A stretch of DNA of 28,097 nucleotides from IMG/VR virus record IMGVR_UViG_3300025671_000393, positions 1 through 28,097 of that record; one strand, written 5' to 3'. A model generated the notes under the pieces. The model saw only the letters and a program-made list of their open reading frames with translations. It was not told where the DNA came from and did no database searches. This document shows, in pieces, positions 7,393 to 15,704 of this stretch. Made by a program: the position numbers and the translations under genes. How positions within the stretch are numbered: the first letter of the stretch is position 1; every line of letters begins with the position of its first letter. The stretch comes from a virus.

Positions 7393-8120
7393 GTCGGCAC
7401 CTCCACCATGATCGGATCGGGTCCATACCCGTCCTCGCGCGGACCCATCGTCCGCAGTAGCTCAAGCGCGCCCTCGTATGCAGCGCGCCCCGCGTCAATC
7501 GCCGCGGGTGGCAACTGGTACACCGCCACCCCGAACGGCGCAACATTGTCGACCGCCACGATCATCCAGTGACGCGTTGGGATGTCGTGCAACGCCAGCG
7601 CGTCCGCGTACCATGCAAGCTGCAAGTGCACGTCGTACCGGAAGATCGATCGCGCGTATGCAGGGCCAGCGTCGCGGGTTGTCTTTAGGTCGACGAGCAC
7701 GTCACCCGCGACCGCGTCAACGCGTGCTTTACGGTCGCCCCATGTCATGCTGATCTCTGTCCGCGCGGACAGCAGCAACGGTCCCGCGTACGGGTGATCA
7801 AGCACCGCGTCCCGCATACGGCGCGCGTCGTCGAACTGTGCTTGCGTGATCACCGCGCGATCGCCTGCCGCCTCCATGAACTGCGCGTATTCCTCGCGCC
7901 CTGCTTTCGTGCGGCGGTTGATGTCCGGCAGGATCACGACCTCGTTGTTGAACTGCTCCGGGTCGAGAATCAACGCGTGACCTGCGGTCCCCTTGTGCGC
8001 CGAATCACCGACCGGTCGCGGGTCGTGATAATGCGGCGCACCCTGTCGCAGTCGCTTCAATAGTGACGCGCTGATCGCGTCGTGCGCGTGGTATTGCGCA
8101 GCGGTCCAGTCGTGGATCAT
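7380..8120 (-). CDS. PD-(D/E)XK exonuclease, RecE/YqaJ-like (246 aa)
   Basis: The N-terminal ISASLLKRLRQGAPHYHD and the HKGTAGHALILDPEQF box are typical of the RecE C-terminal/PDDEXK nuclease group. The catalytic core is seen in KARVDAVAGDVLVDLKTT (Asp...Asp-x-Lys), and the helix HLQLAWYADAL corresponds to the conserved QxxxY-type motif. The enzyme would resect double-stranded ends to give 3' overhangs for the downstream ERF protein. A GGAGG-like site precedes the ATG. A 14-base gap separates it from the primase-helicase. Confidence 0.85.
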   Translation of the reverse strand: MIHDWTAAQYHAHDAISASLLKRLRQGAPHYHDPRPVGDSAHKGTAGHALILDPEQFNNEVVILPDINRRTKAGREEYAQFMEAAGDRAVITQAQFDDARRMRDAVLDHPYAGPLLLSARTEISMTWGDRKARVDAVAGDVLVDLKTTRDAGPAYARSIFRYDVHLQLAWYADALALHDIPTRHWMIVAVDNVAPFGVAVYQLPPAAIDAGRAAYEGALELLRTMGPREDGYGPDPIMVEVPTWIK

Positions 8121-8134
8121 CCCTCACACCTCCA

Positions 8135-10579
8135 TCAGATCGGCAGTCCATTCGCTGCCGGTCCGTCGTTGCTACCTGCCCCGAGTGCGCGCGTCAACCC
8201 TTTTTCGGTCAGCACGACACACCGCACGCGACCGTGCCCGATCCTGACCTGCTTCGTGTATCGCGTGGACGACTCGCACTCGACCCACCCGCGCTCGCGC
8301 CACGCGGGCAGCACTGTGTCCGCCGCGTATCCCTGCCGCCGAAGATGATCGCGCAGCCAGCCAGCATCGAGGGCCAGCGACTCGGGACCGTGATCGCCCC
8401 ACGTCACACGACCGATCCATCCACCGGGCGGCATCTGCGTTGCACCGGGCGAAGCGAGCCGATCCGCCTGCATCTGCGCACCTGTCACAGCTTCCTCCAG
8501 CGCCTCGCGCGAGCGGTCCGCAGTTGCTCCGGTCGACATGATTGACAGTGCGATGCCTCGATCTATCCAGTTGTCCGCATCGTGCAACCCCGTTGCACGG
8601 TGCAACAGTTCGCCCACGACTGCGAGGGACGCCAGGTGCATACAGATCCGATCGCCTACCGGATGATCTGCCCATCGCGCGTAACATTGCGCGGAGTACA
8701 CCTCGCACCATTCCGCGTGTCTGCGTCGCAGCTCGTCACGGTTCGCCCCTCGCAGCAACTCAACGAACCGCGGCAGCGCGTGCCCGTGATGCTCGCGCAC
8801 CGTTGCGACAATGCCTCGCACCTGCCGCCCCATGTCCTGACCGACTGCACCCCATACCGGATCGCGCACGGTCAGCACACGCGCGCGCAGTCCGCCAGCA
8901 CCGCAGGCAGCCTCGACCAGTGGACCCTCGCCCGTGCTGATAATCCACGAGTGCGACGGCGGTGACGCCTGCATGCCTCCACCGGCAGATCCTCGCAGTC
9001 GCGACTTGCCTGACGTGATGTCGTAAACAATCCCCTGCACGTCCTCGATCCGGCGCGCGCGCATCGTGTCATCTAGGGCCAGTGTGATCCCGCGGGACCG
9101 TGCCGCCAGTCGTTCGACTGCGATCCGCGTAGTGTCCCACGTGCGAGTCAGTGGCTCGGGGTCCCCGAGACAGGACAGCGCCACGCGAAGCGCGGACGTT
9201 TTGCCCTGCGATGTCGTGCCCGCGATGTCGATGCACGCCGCGTCAATCTCTAGCCACTGCGTCAGCGTGGACGCGAGCGCGCCGCACATTGCGAGTCGGA
9301 CTCCGGGTGACTGCACCGCGTGCCGCATTGCGCCGATCCACGTATCGAACGACCCGCGCGGCGCTAGTGCCTCGATCCCCGGATCGGTGCCGGGGTCGCC
9401 TGCCGCGTAGACAGGGGCGTCCCCGTGGCGAATCGTGCCCGCGAGAAAGGCTCCATTATACCACCCGGTCGATGATGCGGACCGGTGCCGCGGGATGCGC
9501 GATCGGTTCGCTTCCTCGTACGCGGTCAGGTATCGCACTAGCTCCGGGGCGGTGTGCTGATCGACTGGCAGTCCACGACCGGACCACGGGGTCAGAGTGC
9601 GAGACGATGCGAGGTCCGCTCGTGGGATGTCTAGCACGTGCGATCGCCACTTGATCCGCCACGTGTGCAACCCGGTGTCCACGTCCACGCCGCAGTTGAC
9701 AACGGCGATCGGACACTCGCACACCGCCGCGCGCTTGCTGTCGTCCACAATCCGCACGAGCGCGCCCGCCTCGACTGCCCATCCCTCGGGGATGATCGGG
9801 CGGTCCAGTGCGCGAAGCGCGCCCGCCAGCCCATCGTCGCCCACCTTTCGGTGGAGATCGTCCACGTCGTACCCCTTCGGTCCGTCGAGGCGCACGATCT
9901 CGCAGTCGATGCCAGCGTCCCGCAGCGTCGCGCGTGCCTTCTCTGCACCCTTCTCGCCTGCCTCGTCCGCATCGTATGCGATACGCACGACACGATCTCG
10001 CAGTGCGGGGATCAGCGCGCTGATGTCCTGCGTCGCACCGACGAGACCGCACACCGCGTTGACGCCCGATTGCCAGCACGCCCACACTGACGGCTCGCCC
10101 TCGACGAGATACACAAGATCACCGGGCTCGCCCGTGCGACCGTACGCGCACGCGCGCCCGCCTCTGCGAGCCCATCGAGGCTCGGACGGACCGGTCGACA
10201 GTCCGCGCAGTCGGTCCACGCCGCACGGTGTGCCGAACCTGATCAGGCCCTGCTTGACCTCGACGATCTCGAACTCCGCGGCGATGCGGTCCGGGTCGAG
10301 GTGTCGACGGTGACACCATTCGCGCCACCCCATGATCTGCGGCGTGCTCGTCGGTGCCTCAACCCCGAGTCTCTGCGCGAGGTCGTACAGACTGCCGGAT
10401 TCGTCGGTGCTGTGATCTCGCCACGCACCGCCGTCCGTGTCGTCCGGTCGACAGTCGAACGACGGGCGCTTGTCCGGTCGCAGTGGCGATCGGATTGTAT
10501 ACCACCCTGACGCTTTAGGCTTCACGCCTCGCGTCGCCTCGTCGAGTCCGCACGCGTGCCACAGTTTCCGATCAGTCAT
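8135..10579 (-). CDS. Primase-helicase: TOPRIM primase fused to DUF927-like P-loop ATPase (814 aa)
   Basis: The N-terminal 75 residues follow the CHC2 primase pattern (SPLRPDKRPSFDC, then SLYDLAQRLG), but the zinc cysteines are missing. TOPRIM follows at about 150-260, with VEGE (159-162) and DADEAG (203-208), giving the metal-binding Glu and Asp-x-Asp. The second half is a helicase/ATPase domain with Walker A GTTSQGKT (454-461) and Walker B LALDD (500-504). The C-terminus looks like a winged helix (GWVECESSTRYTKQVRIGHG). It would unwind and prime at the fork. No DNA polymerase is in the window, so synthesis may depend on the host or on genes outside. The start overlaps the helicase stop by eight bases. 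Confidence 0.85.
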   Translation of the reverse strand: MTDRKLWHACGLDEATRGVKPKASGWYTIRSPLRPDKRPSFDCRPDDTDGGAWRDHSTDESGSLYDLAQRLGVEAPTSTPQIMGWREWCHRRHLDPDRIAAEFEIVEVKQGLIRFGTPCGVDRLRGLSTGPSEPRWARRGGRACAYGRTGEPGDLVYLVEGEPSVWACWQSGVNAVCGLVGATQDISALIPALRDRVVRIAYDADEAGEKGAEKARATLRDAGIDCEIVRLDGPKGYDVDDLHRKVGDDGLAGALRALDRPIIPEGWAVEAGALVRIVDDSKRAAVCECPIAVVNCGVDVDTGLHTWRIKWRSHVLDIPRADLASSRTLTPWSGRGLPVDQHTAPELVRYLTAYEEANRSRIPRHRSASSTGWYNGAFLAGTIRHGDAPVYAAGDPGTDPGIEALAPRGSFDTWIGAMRHAVQSPGVRLAMCGALASTLTQWLEIDAACIDIAGTTSQGKTSALRVALSCLGDPEPLTRTWDTTRIAVERLAARSRGITLALDDTMRARRIEDVQGIVYDITSGKSRLRGSAGGGMQASPPSHSWIISTGEGPLVEAACGAGGLRARVLTVRDPVWGAVGQDMGRQVRGIVATVREHHGHALPRFVELLRGANRDELRRRHAEWCEVYSAQCYARWADHPVGDRICMHLASLAVVGELLHRATGLHDADNWIDRGIALSIMSTGATADRSREALEEAVTGAQMQADRLASPGATQMPPGGWIGRVTWGDHGPESLALDAGWLRDHLRRQGYAADTVLPAWRERGWVECESSTRYTKQVRIGHGRVRCVVLTEKGLTRALGAGSNDGPAANGLPI

Positions 10580-12170
10580 TGCCTATCCCCTCCACGATCT
10601 TCGTCGTTGTCTCACTGTCACGTTCCATCGAACCGAGCACGAGTCCGCACGCGTACACCGTGGACACGCGAGGCGGGTCAGCAGCATACGCGAGGCGGGT
10701 CAGCAGCGGCAACCCGCGACCGCGCACTTTCTGCCGCAGCCACCCGAGTTGCCGCCAGCTTGCGGCGCTCTGCAAATAGGTGTCAATCCGCTGTGCTTTG
10801 ATCTTGCGTGCGTTCTCGCGCACTAGCTCGGGCAGGGTGCGACACAGTCCCGCGGCATGTAGTCGCAGAACCGCGTTTCTGATCGCAACCTCGTCGTCCG
10901 ACATAACAGCAGGGATCGATCGCGTGCCCGCTGCGATGTCGAGATCGAGTCCGATGTCTAGCACGTGCCGCAACCATACCACGTCAGGCGGATCTTGTGG
11001 TCGGGGCGCGTATTGCGTGGACGGTAGTTCGATCGTCTCACCGTCGAGATCAAACGTCACGCCCTCGGGGGTCAGCGTGCACGGCAGCGGCAGATCATCC
11101 GGTGCGATCCGGTCTGCGATGTGCCGGTATACCTCGGTGATCATTCCGTCCCTGATCTGCATGGTCGCTTGCGCGGGCGGTCCCATGTCCGGCGCGATGT
11201 CCTCTAATGCCGCAGACAGTGCCGCGGGATCGTGCAACGAGTGGATGTCCGCCACCCCGAACGGGTCCCACACGAGGACTTGATCCTTGCTCGGATACGT
11301 CCGCAGCACTCGCCCGATCTCCTGTGCATACGCCACCCGAGACCCGCGCGGATGAGTCAGGCCGATCCATCGCAGCCACGGAAGATCGACACCCTCGACG
11401 AGACACGCGACATGCACGATCGCGCGAATCTCTCCGCGCTCAAGTCGTGCCAGTCGGTCCGATCGCTCGGCCTGCGACTGCCCGCTGTGGTACGACTCGA
11501 CACCGTCAAGCGCGCTCGCGAGCGCGTCCGCGCTGCTCCGCGTCGATGCCGAGAACACGCCCGATCCGTCCACCTGCTCAAGCCAAGCGCGGGCGCCCTC
11601 GACAAGATCGTCCTCGGTGCATCGCACGCCCGCAAAGGTCGGCAGCATCACGACACCGTCGCGCACAGCTTGCGTCAGGTCGTAGTGATACCACACGCCC
11701 GCCCACAGTTGCAGCGCGTCGCCCTCGTCAGCGAGGTACGGGGTCGCAGTGAATCCGAGCGAGCGCGACGGGGCGACCGACTTGCGCCACTCACTGATCG
11801 CCCACGTGTTCGTTCGGTGCGCCTCGTCCGCGATCCACACGTCGCAGTCCGTGACGTGCGACAGGCTGCGCGGATCGTAGCTCGTGACAGTCACACGTCG
11901 CGAGGTGTCTCGGTGCCCGGTGCAGACTCGCCCGACATCCAGTCCGCGGCGCTCAAGCGTGCCCGCTAACTGGTGGACCAGTCGCAGCGTGGGGGCAGTC
12001 ACCGCAACGCGTCCCTCGGTGTGCGCGATGACTTCCGCCAGTGCAACCGACTTGCCCGCGCCCATCGTCGCGACGATCAGTCCTCTGTCGTCGCCCGCGT
12101 CCCATCGCCTCAACACCTCGTCGAACGCTGCCGCCTGCCACTTTCGCGGGGTTAGTCCGCCCCACATCAT
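10572..12170 (-). CDS. DEAH-box superfamily 2 DNA helicase (532 aa)
   Basis: SF2 motifs appear in order: Q-like region LTPRKWQAAAFDEVLRRW, Walker A TMGAGKS (35-41), Ia TAPTLRLVHQL, motif II DEAH (115-118), motif III GFTATP (139-144), and motif VI QEIGRVLR (283-290). This is the UvsW/RadD/type III restriction-like branch used in phages for branch migration or unwinding. The C-terminal 200 residues are less conserved. The last 40 codons contain a 22-base tandem duplication that is not a multiple of three. The ATG overlaps the methyltransferase stop. Confidence 0.85.
   Translation of the reverse strand: MMWGGLTPRKWQAAAFDEVLRRWDAGDDRGLIVATMGAGKSVALAEVIAHTEGRVAVTAPTLRLVHQLAGTLERRGLDVGRVCTGHRDTSRRVTVTSYDPRSLSHVTDCDVWIADEAHRTNTWAISEWRKSVAPSRSLGFTATPYLADEGDALQLWAGVWYHYDLTQAVRDGVVMLPTFAGVRCTEDDLVEGARAWLEQVDGSGVFSASTRSSADALASALDGVESYHSGQSQAERSDRLARLERGEIRAIVHVACLVEGVDLPWLRWIGLTHPRGSRVAYAQEIGRVLRTYPSKDQVLVWDPFGVADIHSLHDPAALSAALEDIAPDMGPPAQATMQIRDGMITEVYRHIADRIAPDDLPLPCTLTPEGVTFDLDGETIELPSTQYAPRPQDPPDVVWLRHVLDIGLDLDIAAGTRSIPAVMSDDEVAIRNAVLRLHAAGLCRTLPELVRENARKIKAQRIDTYLQSAASWRQLGWLRQKVRGRGLPLLTRLAYAADPPRVSTVYACGLVLGSMERDSETTTKIVEGIGND
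10666..10707 (+). repeat. Tandem 20-bp direct repeat (22-bp period) inside helicase gene
   Basis: ACGCGAGGCGGGTCAGCAGC occurs perfectly at 10666-10685 and again at 10688-10707, separated by two bases. The period of 22 is not a multiple of three, so the two copies are read in different frames of the helicase: LLTRLA in one, ADPPR in the other. It looks like a recent slippage duplication near the C-terminus. Confidence 0.9.
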
Positions 12171-13543
12171 ACCAGATCCAAAAGTGAGGTTTGACCGGGC
12201 ACCGCGTCGGGCTCGTCAGCGGCGGGCGGATCGATCTCGGGGTCCCATTCGTGCGGGTGCGCGACCGCGTGCGCAATTCGCCCGCGTGCGAGGTCGGCGT
12301 ATTCGTGCGAGAGCTCGCAACCGATAAACCGGAACCCCTCGAGCGTCGCCGCGATCCCGGTCGTGCCGCTGCCGGTGAACGGGTCGAGCACGACTCCGCC
12401 CGGTGGCGTGACGAGTCGCACGAGCCACCGCATAACGGCGACCGGCTTGACCGTGGGGTGCACGTTGCGGCGCTCGGTTTTGCCGCGCTGGTAGGCGTTG
12501 TCAGCTGCGACCGCGCGACCGTCGCCCACCGTCTCGGGCTCGCGGTGCGTCAACCCGCGCTCGCGTTCGGCGCGGCTCGCTTTGGCGTGGTAGAAGAATC
12601 GGGCGGCGGATCCGGTGTCGCCCGTTACCCGAACGCTCTGCTCTGCCGCCTCGCTCGACCAGATCCCGCGCGTCTTCCGAGACGCAAAGACGCCGCTCGA
12701 CGTCACCGGAAACCCCGCGAGCACTTCGGGCGATCCGTCGTGTAGGACGTTGGCGGGGAATCTCCCGCGCACTGTGTTGTCAAATACAGGCTTTCTGGTT
12801 CCCCATCCTTCGGCCTGTGGATCGCCTTGTGCGACTACGTGCCCGACTCCGCCCTCACTCCCCACCCGACACCCATCCACATTGATCGCCCCGGTCCCGT
12901 GCGTCGTCACGTTGTGCGCGACGGTGCCGGATAGCGGCTTGCGAGCGAGCACGATCGGTTCGTGCGCGGGTTTGAGCGCGGTGCCCCATCCGTTCCACTG
13001 GCGAGCGGCTTCGGTGGCGGGTGCGGTTATGTCGTAAATTCCTGGGCTTGTGTTCATTCGCGCGGTGTGCCCGTCCGTTGATTCGGGACGGTTCCAAGAT
13101 TGTGCTTTCCCCACCACCTCCCGTTCCGCCCCGGCCGCGCGGTCAATCGCCTTGCTGACGTTCAGACTTTTCGGGAACCCGGACCCGTAAAGCCAAAGCA
13201 ATTGATCCCGCACTTCAAAGCCAGCGAGCCGCACGCCCATGACGATCCAGTCGTACGTGCGAGACCCCGCGAACGCGAGCAGGTGGCCGCCCGGTTTGAG
13301 CACGCGAAGGCACTCCGACCAGACGACCGGCGACGGGACGAAGGCGTCCCAGGCCTTACCCATGAATCCGCGCCCGCCCGGCTGATACTCGGCGCCGTCA
13401 AGCCACGCCGCGAGCACTTCGCGCGGGTCGGGCTCGCGCCCGAGTCCATACGGCGGATCGGTCACGACCGCGTCGACGCTCGCGTCGGGCATCGCGCGCA
13501 ACGTGTCGAGACAGTCCCCGACTGTGATCAGTGTATCCGTCAC
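12167..13543 (-). CDS. DNA N4-cytosine/N6-adenine methyltransferase (458 aa)
   Basis: I start at GTG 13543 (MTDTLITVGDCLDTLRAMPD), which overlaps the upstream stop as GTGA; the 82-residue extension to 13789 is antisense-like Arg-rich sequence. Motif IV is DPPYG (29-33), then TYDWIVMGVRLAGF. Motif I is DPFTGSGTTGIAA (387-399) near the end. DPPY-first order with the SAM motif last is the beta-type layout. The target domain lies between and includes the phage-typical AINVDGCRVG and FPANVLHDGSPEV boxes. It would methylate adenine or cytosine amino groups on phage DNA. There is no restriction partner nearby, so it is solitary. Specificity cannot be read from the sequence. Confidence 0.9.
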   Translation of the reverse strand: MTDTLITVGDCLDTLRAMPDASVDAVVTDPPYGLGREPDPREVLAAWLDGAEYQPGGRGFMGKAWDAFVPSPVVWSECLRVLKPGGHLLAFAGSRTYDWIVMGVRLAGFEVRDQLLWLYGSGFPKSLNVSKAIDRAAGAEREVVGKAQSWNRPESTDGHTARMNTSPGIYDITAPATEAARQWNGWGTALKPAHEPIVLARKPLSGTVAHNVTTHGTGAINVDGCRVGSEGGVGHVVAQGDPQAEGWGTRKPVFDNTVRGRFPANVLHDGSPEVLAGFPVTSSGVFASRKTRGIWSSEAAEQSVRVTGDTGSAARFFYHAKASRAERERGLTHREPETVGDGRAVAADNAYQRGKTERRNVHPTVKPVAVMRWLVRLVTPPGGVVLDPFTGSGTTGIAATLEGFRFIGCELSHEYADLARGRIAHAVAHPHEWDPEIDPPAADEPDAVPGQTSLLDLV

Positions 13544-13854
13544 GGTGCAAACCTCCGAGTGATGTCCTCGCAATACGGCGCGAGCAGGTCTCGCGCAGAG
13601 TCGCGGTTGTTTTCGTAACTGGTCACAATTCCGATCGATGCGTCCGCGTCGTCGAGTGCCTGCTTGATATCTCGCAGCAGTCCCACCGGGCGCATCCCCG
13701 CGCGCCCCGTGGGCACGTGCGACACGATCCACATATCCGAGTCGCGACGAGCGCGTCGAACGTGCCAGCGACCGGACGGTGACAACCACCCGTCGACCTC
13801 GATCGGCTCGCGGTGCCGTTGATTGATTCGGATTCGCTTACGTGTCCATTTCAT
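13540..13854 (-). CDS. Hypothetical basic protein (104 aa)
   Basis: The ATG at 13854 overlaps the stop of the upstream zinc-ribbon-like gene, and the stop overlaps the methyltransferase start. The N-terminus is very basic (MKWTRKRIRINQRHREPIEV). It is followed by a beta-rich middle (DGWLSPSGRWHVRRARRDSD, MWIVSHVPTG) and a helical tail. No family is recognised. The basic character and place between two methyltransferase genes would fit nucleic-acid binding, but this is only inference. Confidence 0.65.
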   Translation of the reverse strand: MKWTRKRIRINQRHREPIEVDGWLSPSGRWHVRRARRDSDMWIVSHVPTGRAGMRPVGLLRDIKQALDDADASIGIVTSYENNRDSARDLLAPYCEDITRRFAP

Positions 13855-14129
13855 TCGTCAACCCTCCCGATCCCACCGCACGCGGGACACGACATGTCCC
13901 ACAGTCCGCTATTGTTCCGAGGCTCGTGACGCGGGCGCCGCGGGTTGTCGACAAGCCCGGAGCCCTCGCACGCACTGCACCGCACTCGGGACACGTAGTC
14001 GTCCCACGCCCGATACACTGCGTCCATGTCCACGTCGTCACCGAACACGAGCACCGCGGCGGATTCCTCGCATCCCATGATCGCCGCACGCTCTGCCCAT
14101 CGATCGATCTCGTCGTCGGTTATCTGCAT
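13851..14129 (-). CDS. Small protein with DnaJ-like CxxCxGxG zinc motifs (92 aa)
   Basis: The first 45 residues are acidic (ITDDEIDRWAERAAIM). Two cysteine motifs follow, CSACEGSG and CPACGGIG, about 33 residues apart, the spacing of a single zinc-binding ribbon as in the DnaJ cysteine-rich region. Phages often encode such short zinc-ribbon proteins beside replication genes; their function is not known. The ATG lies ten bases inside the end of the cytosine methyltransferase gene. Confidence 0.75.
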   Translation of the reverse strand: MQITDDEIDRWAERAAIMGCEESAAVLVFGDDVDMDAVYRAWDDYVSRVRCSACEGSGLVDNPRRPRHEPRNNSGLWDMSCPACGGIGRVDE

Positions 14130-15022
14130 TGCTCAACCTCCATGATGATCCGCCCGAGTAGTTCGGGGATCTGCGGGACGATCGCGTTGCCTAGTCCTCG
14201 GAGTCGAGGCACGTCCAGTGCAACGGGAACCCCATCATCCATTCTACGAACTGGGGATGGAGCCTGCCGCGGTATCCAAGCGCACCGATCGCCCCCTCGG
14301 TGTGCATCCTTTTCTGGTGGAATCGCTGAATATTTGACGGGCAGATCGTCGCGCACTTGTGCATTGACGCGGTCGGGGTCGGAATCAGACAGCCCAACAT
14401 CGCCAGATCCGCCAGCGATAACATCGCCGTGCGACCGTCGCTCGTGCGCGTGCGAAGCGTGCCCGAGCTCGTGCGTTCGATCGGACCTGTCCGCGGACTC
14501 GTGCGCGTGTCCACCGTCGTTGGCGTCGGCAGTAGCTCGCCACGCCACGACGAACACTCGGTCGCGTAGGTGCGGGGCGCCGAGGGCCGCAGCGGGTATG
14601 CAGTCCCACCACGCATCGTACCCGAGCGCGGCCAGGTCTCCGAGAACGGCCCCGAAGCCCAATGAAAGGTGCCCTGCGACGTTTTCCAGTAGCACCCATC
14701 GGGGTCGTAGATGGCGCACGCATCGGGCAACCTCTGGCCAAAGATGGCGCGGGTCAGACTCGCCCGCACGCGATCCCGCGTGACTGAAGGGCTGGCACGG
14801 GTAGCCGCCGCACACGATGTCAACGGGTTCGACGGTCGACCAGTCGATCGATCGGATGTCTCCATAACAGGGCACCTCAGGCCAGTGTTTCGCGAGGATG
14901 GCGCGGGCGTCGGGGTCGATCTCGCATTGCCACGCAACCGACATTCCCGCGCGCTCAAGTCCGAGATCGAATCCGCCGATCCCGCTAAACAATGATCCTA
15001 CACGCACAGCGTGACCCCCCAT
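14120..15022 (-). CDS. DNA (cytosine-5) methyltransferase (300 aa)
   Basis: I start at ATG 15022 (MGGHAVRVGSLFSGIGGF), with AAGGGA eight bases upstream; the much longer frame to 15649 overlaps two real genes. Motifs run in order: I LFSGIGGFDLGLERAG, IV GGYPCQPFS with nucleophile Cys76, VI ENV (113-115), VIII-like PHLRDRVFVVA, and X LRGLGNAIVPQ at the C-terminus. The target-recognition region (about 165-265) is short and His/Asp-rich (HESADRSDRTHELGHASHAH). It would methylate cytosine C5 on phage DNA. No paired endonuclease is visible, so an anti-restriction or regulatory role is likely. Confidence 0.92.
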   Translation of the reverse strand: MGGHAVRVGSLFSGIGGFDLGLERAGMSVAWQCEIDPDARAILAKHWPEVPCYGDIRSIDWSTVEPVDIVCGGYPCQPFSHAGSRAGESDPRHLWPEVARCVRHLRPRWVLLENVAGHLSLGFGAVLGDLAALGYDAWWDCIPAAALGAPHLRDRVFVVAWRATADANDGGHAHESADRSDRTHELGHASHAHERRSHGDVIAGGSGDVGLSDSDPDRVNAQVRDDLPVKYSAIPPEKDAHRGGDRCAWIPRQAPSPVRRMDDGVPVALDVPRLRGLGNAIVPQIPELLGRIIMEVEQCR

Positions 15023-15504
15023 CGGACGCGTCCCTTGCTGTCCAGCGGACGACCGAACCTCACGATCCCCGCGCGGTGCATTTCGTCGAGACGCTGCTGT
15101 GCGTGCTGGATTGACGAGAATAGCAACGCGTCGCGCACCGAGGCAGGCGACCCCCACACACTGCGATTCGTCCGCAGCGTCAGCGCCGTGACCGCGCGCG
15201 CCATGTCGCGCGCCGCTGGATAATCCGTGATCGGGTCGCGCATCACGTGCACCTCGTCCCGCGGATCGTCCGTGTCGTCGTCGGTGAACTCGTACAGTCT
15301 GCGCAGCCTGTGCCGGTCCGCGCATCCGAGCGCCACCGCCGCAAGGTTCAACCTGCGCTCTGCGGCGCCGGGGTCGATGTTCTGCCGTTCCGCGATCACC
15401 TTTAGTGATTCGCCCTGCATCCAATTCGCGATCATACGAGCGGCCACTTCGGGGTACTTGACCTCGCGATCGGCCAGGTATTCGGTCAGTTCGTGGTGGT
15501 TCAT
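14998..15504 (-). CDS. Hypothetical HTH-like protein (168 aa)
   Basis: The N-terminal third contains a possible sigma-70 region 4-like helix-turn-helix (WMQGESLKVIAERQNIDPGA). The middle is acidic (FTDDDTDDPRDEVHVM). The C-terminal third (LLFSSIQHAQQRLDEMHRAG, then GRPLDSKGRVRWGVTL) looks like a second winged helix. No family name can be given. Two DNA-binding-like parts at the start of the leftward operon suggest a regulator. Both ends overlap neighbouring genes by codon sharing. Confidence 0.65.
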   Translation of the reverse strand: MNHHELTEYLADREVKYPEVAARMIANWMQGESLKVIAERQNIDPGAAERRLNLAAVALGCADRHRLRRLYEFTDDDTDDPRDEVHVMRDPITDYPAARDMARAVTALTLRTNRSVWGSPASVRDALLFSSIQHAQQRLDEMHRAGIVRFGRPLDSKGRVRWGVTLCV

Positions 15505-15704
15505 TTGTGATCCATTGTGTAGCGGATTGCGTTGACGATCGCGTCCCGCAGATCGCGGGCGCCCTCCATGTCCAGCACGATCGCCGCGGTGCTGCCTCCC
15601 GGTGTCGTGCTGTCAGTGCATACCACCGACAACGAGGTTGCATCGACATGCACAGTCAGCGTGTCCGCGGGATATTCGGCACAGTGCAGCGTTGCAACGA
15701 TCAC
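15501..15704 (-). CDS. Small strand-helix protein (67 aa)
   Basis: The GTG start at 15704 shares bases with the upstream stop (GTGA). The sequence has beta-strands (TLTVHVDATSLSVVC), a Gly/Ser turn, another strand (TAAIVLD) and a closing helix (MEGARDLRDAIVNAIRYTM). The pattern of a strand pair followed by an acidic-capped helix is shared with the proteins at 5833, 19290 and 19483. No function is assigned. Confidence 0.6.
   Translation of the reverse strand: MIVATLHCAEYPADTLTVHVDATSLSVVCTDSTTPGGSTAAIVLDMEGARDLRDAIVNAIRYTMDHK

Noticed and set aside
13544-13789. 82-residue N-terminal extension of the amino-methyltransferase
   Set aside because: Arg-rich sequence antisense-like in composition, overlapping a real gene; the GTG at 13543 has the operon's normal stop-start overlap.
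15023-15649. Extension of the cytosine methyltransferase frame
   Set aside because: It overlaps two better-supported genes, and the methyltransferase begins with its motif I just after ATG 15022, which has a ribosome site.
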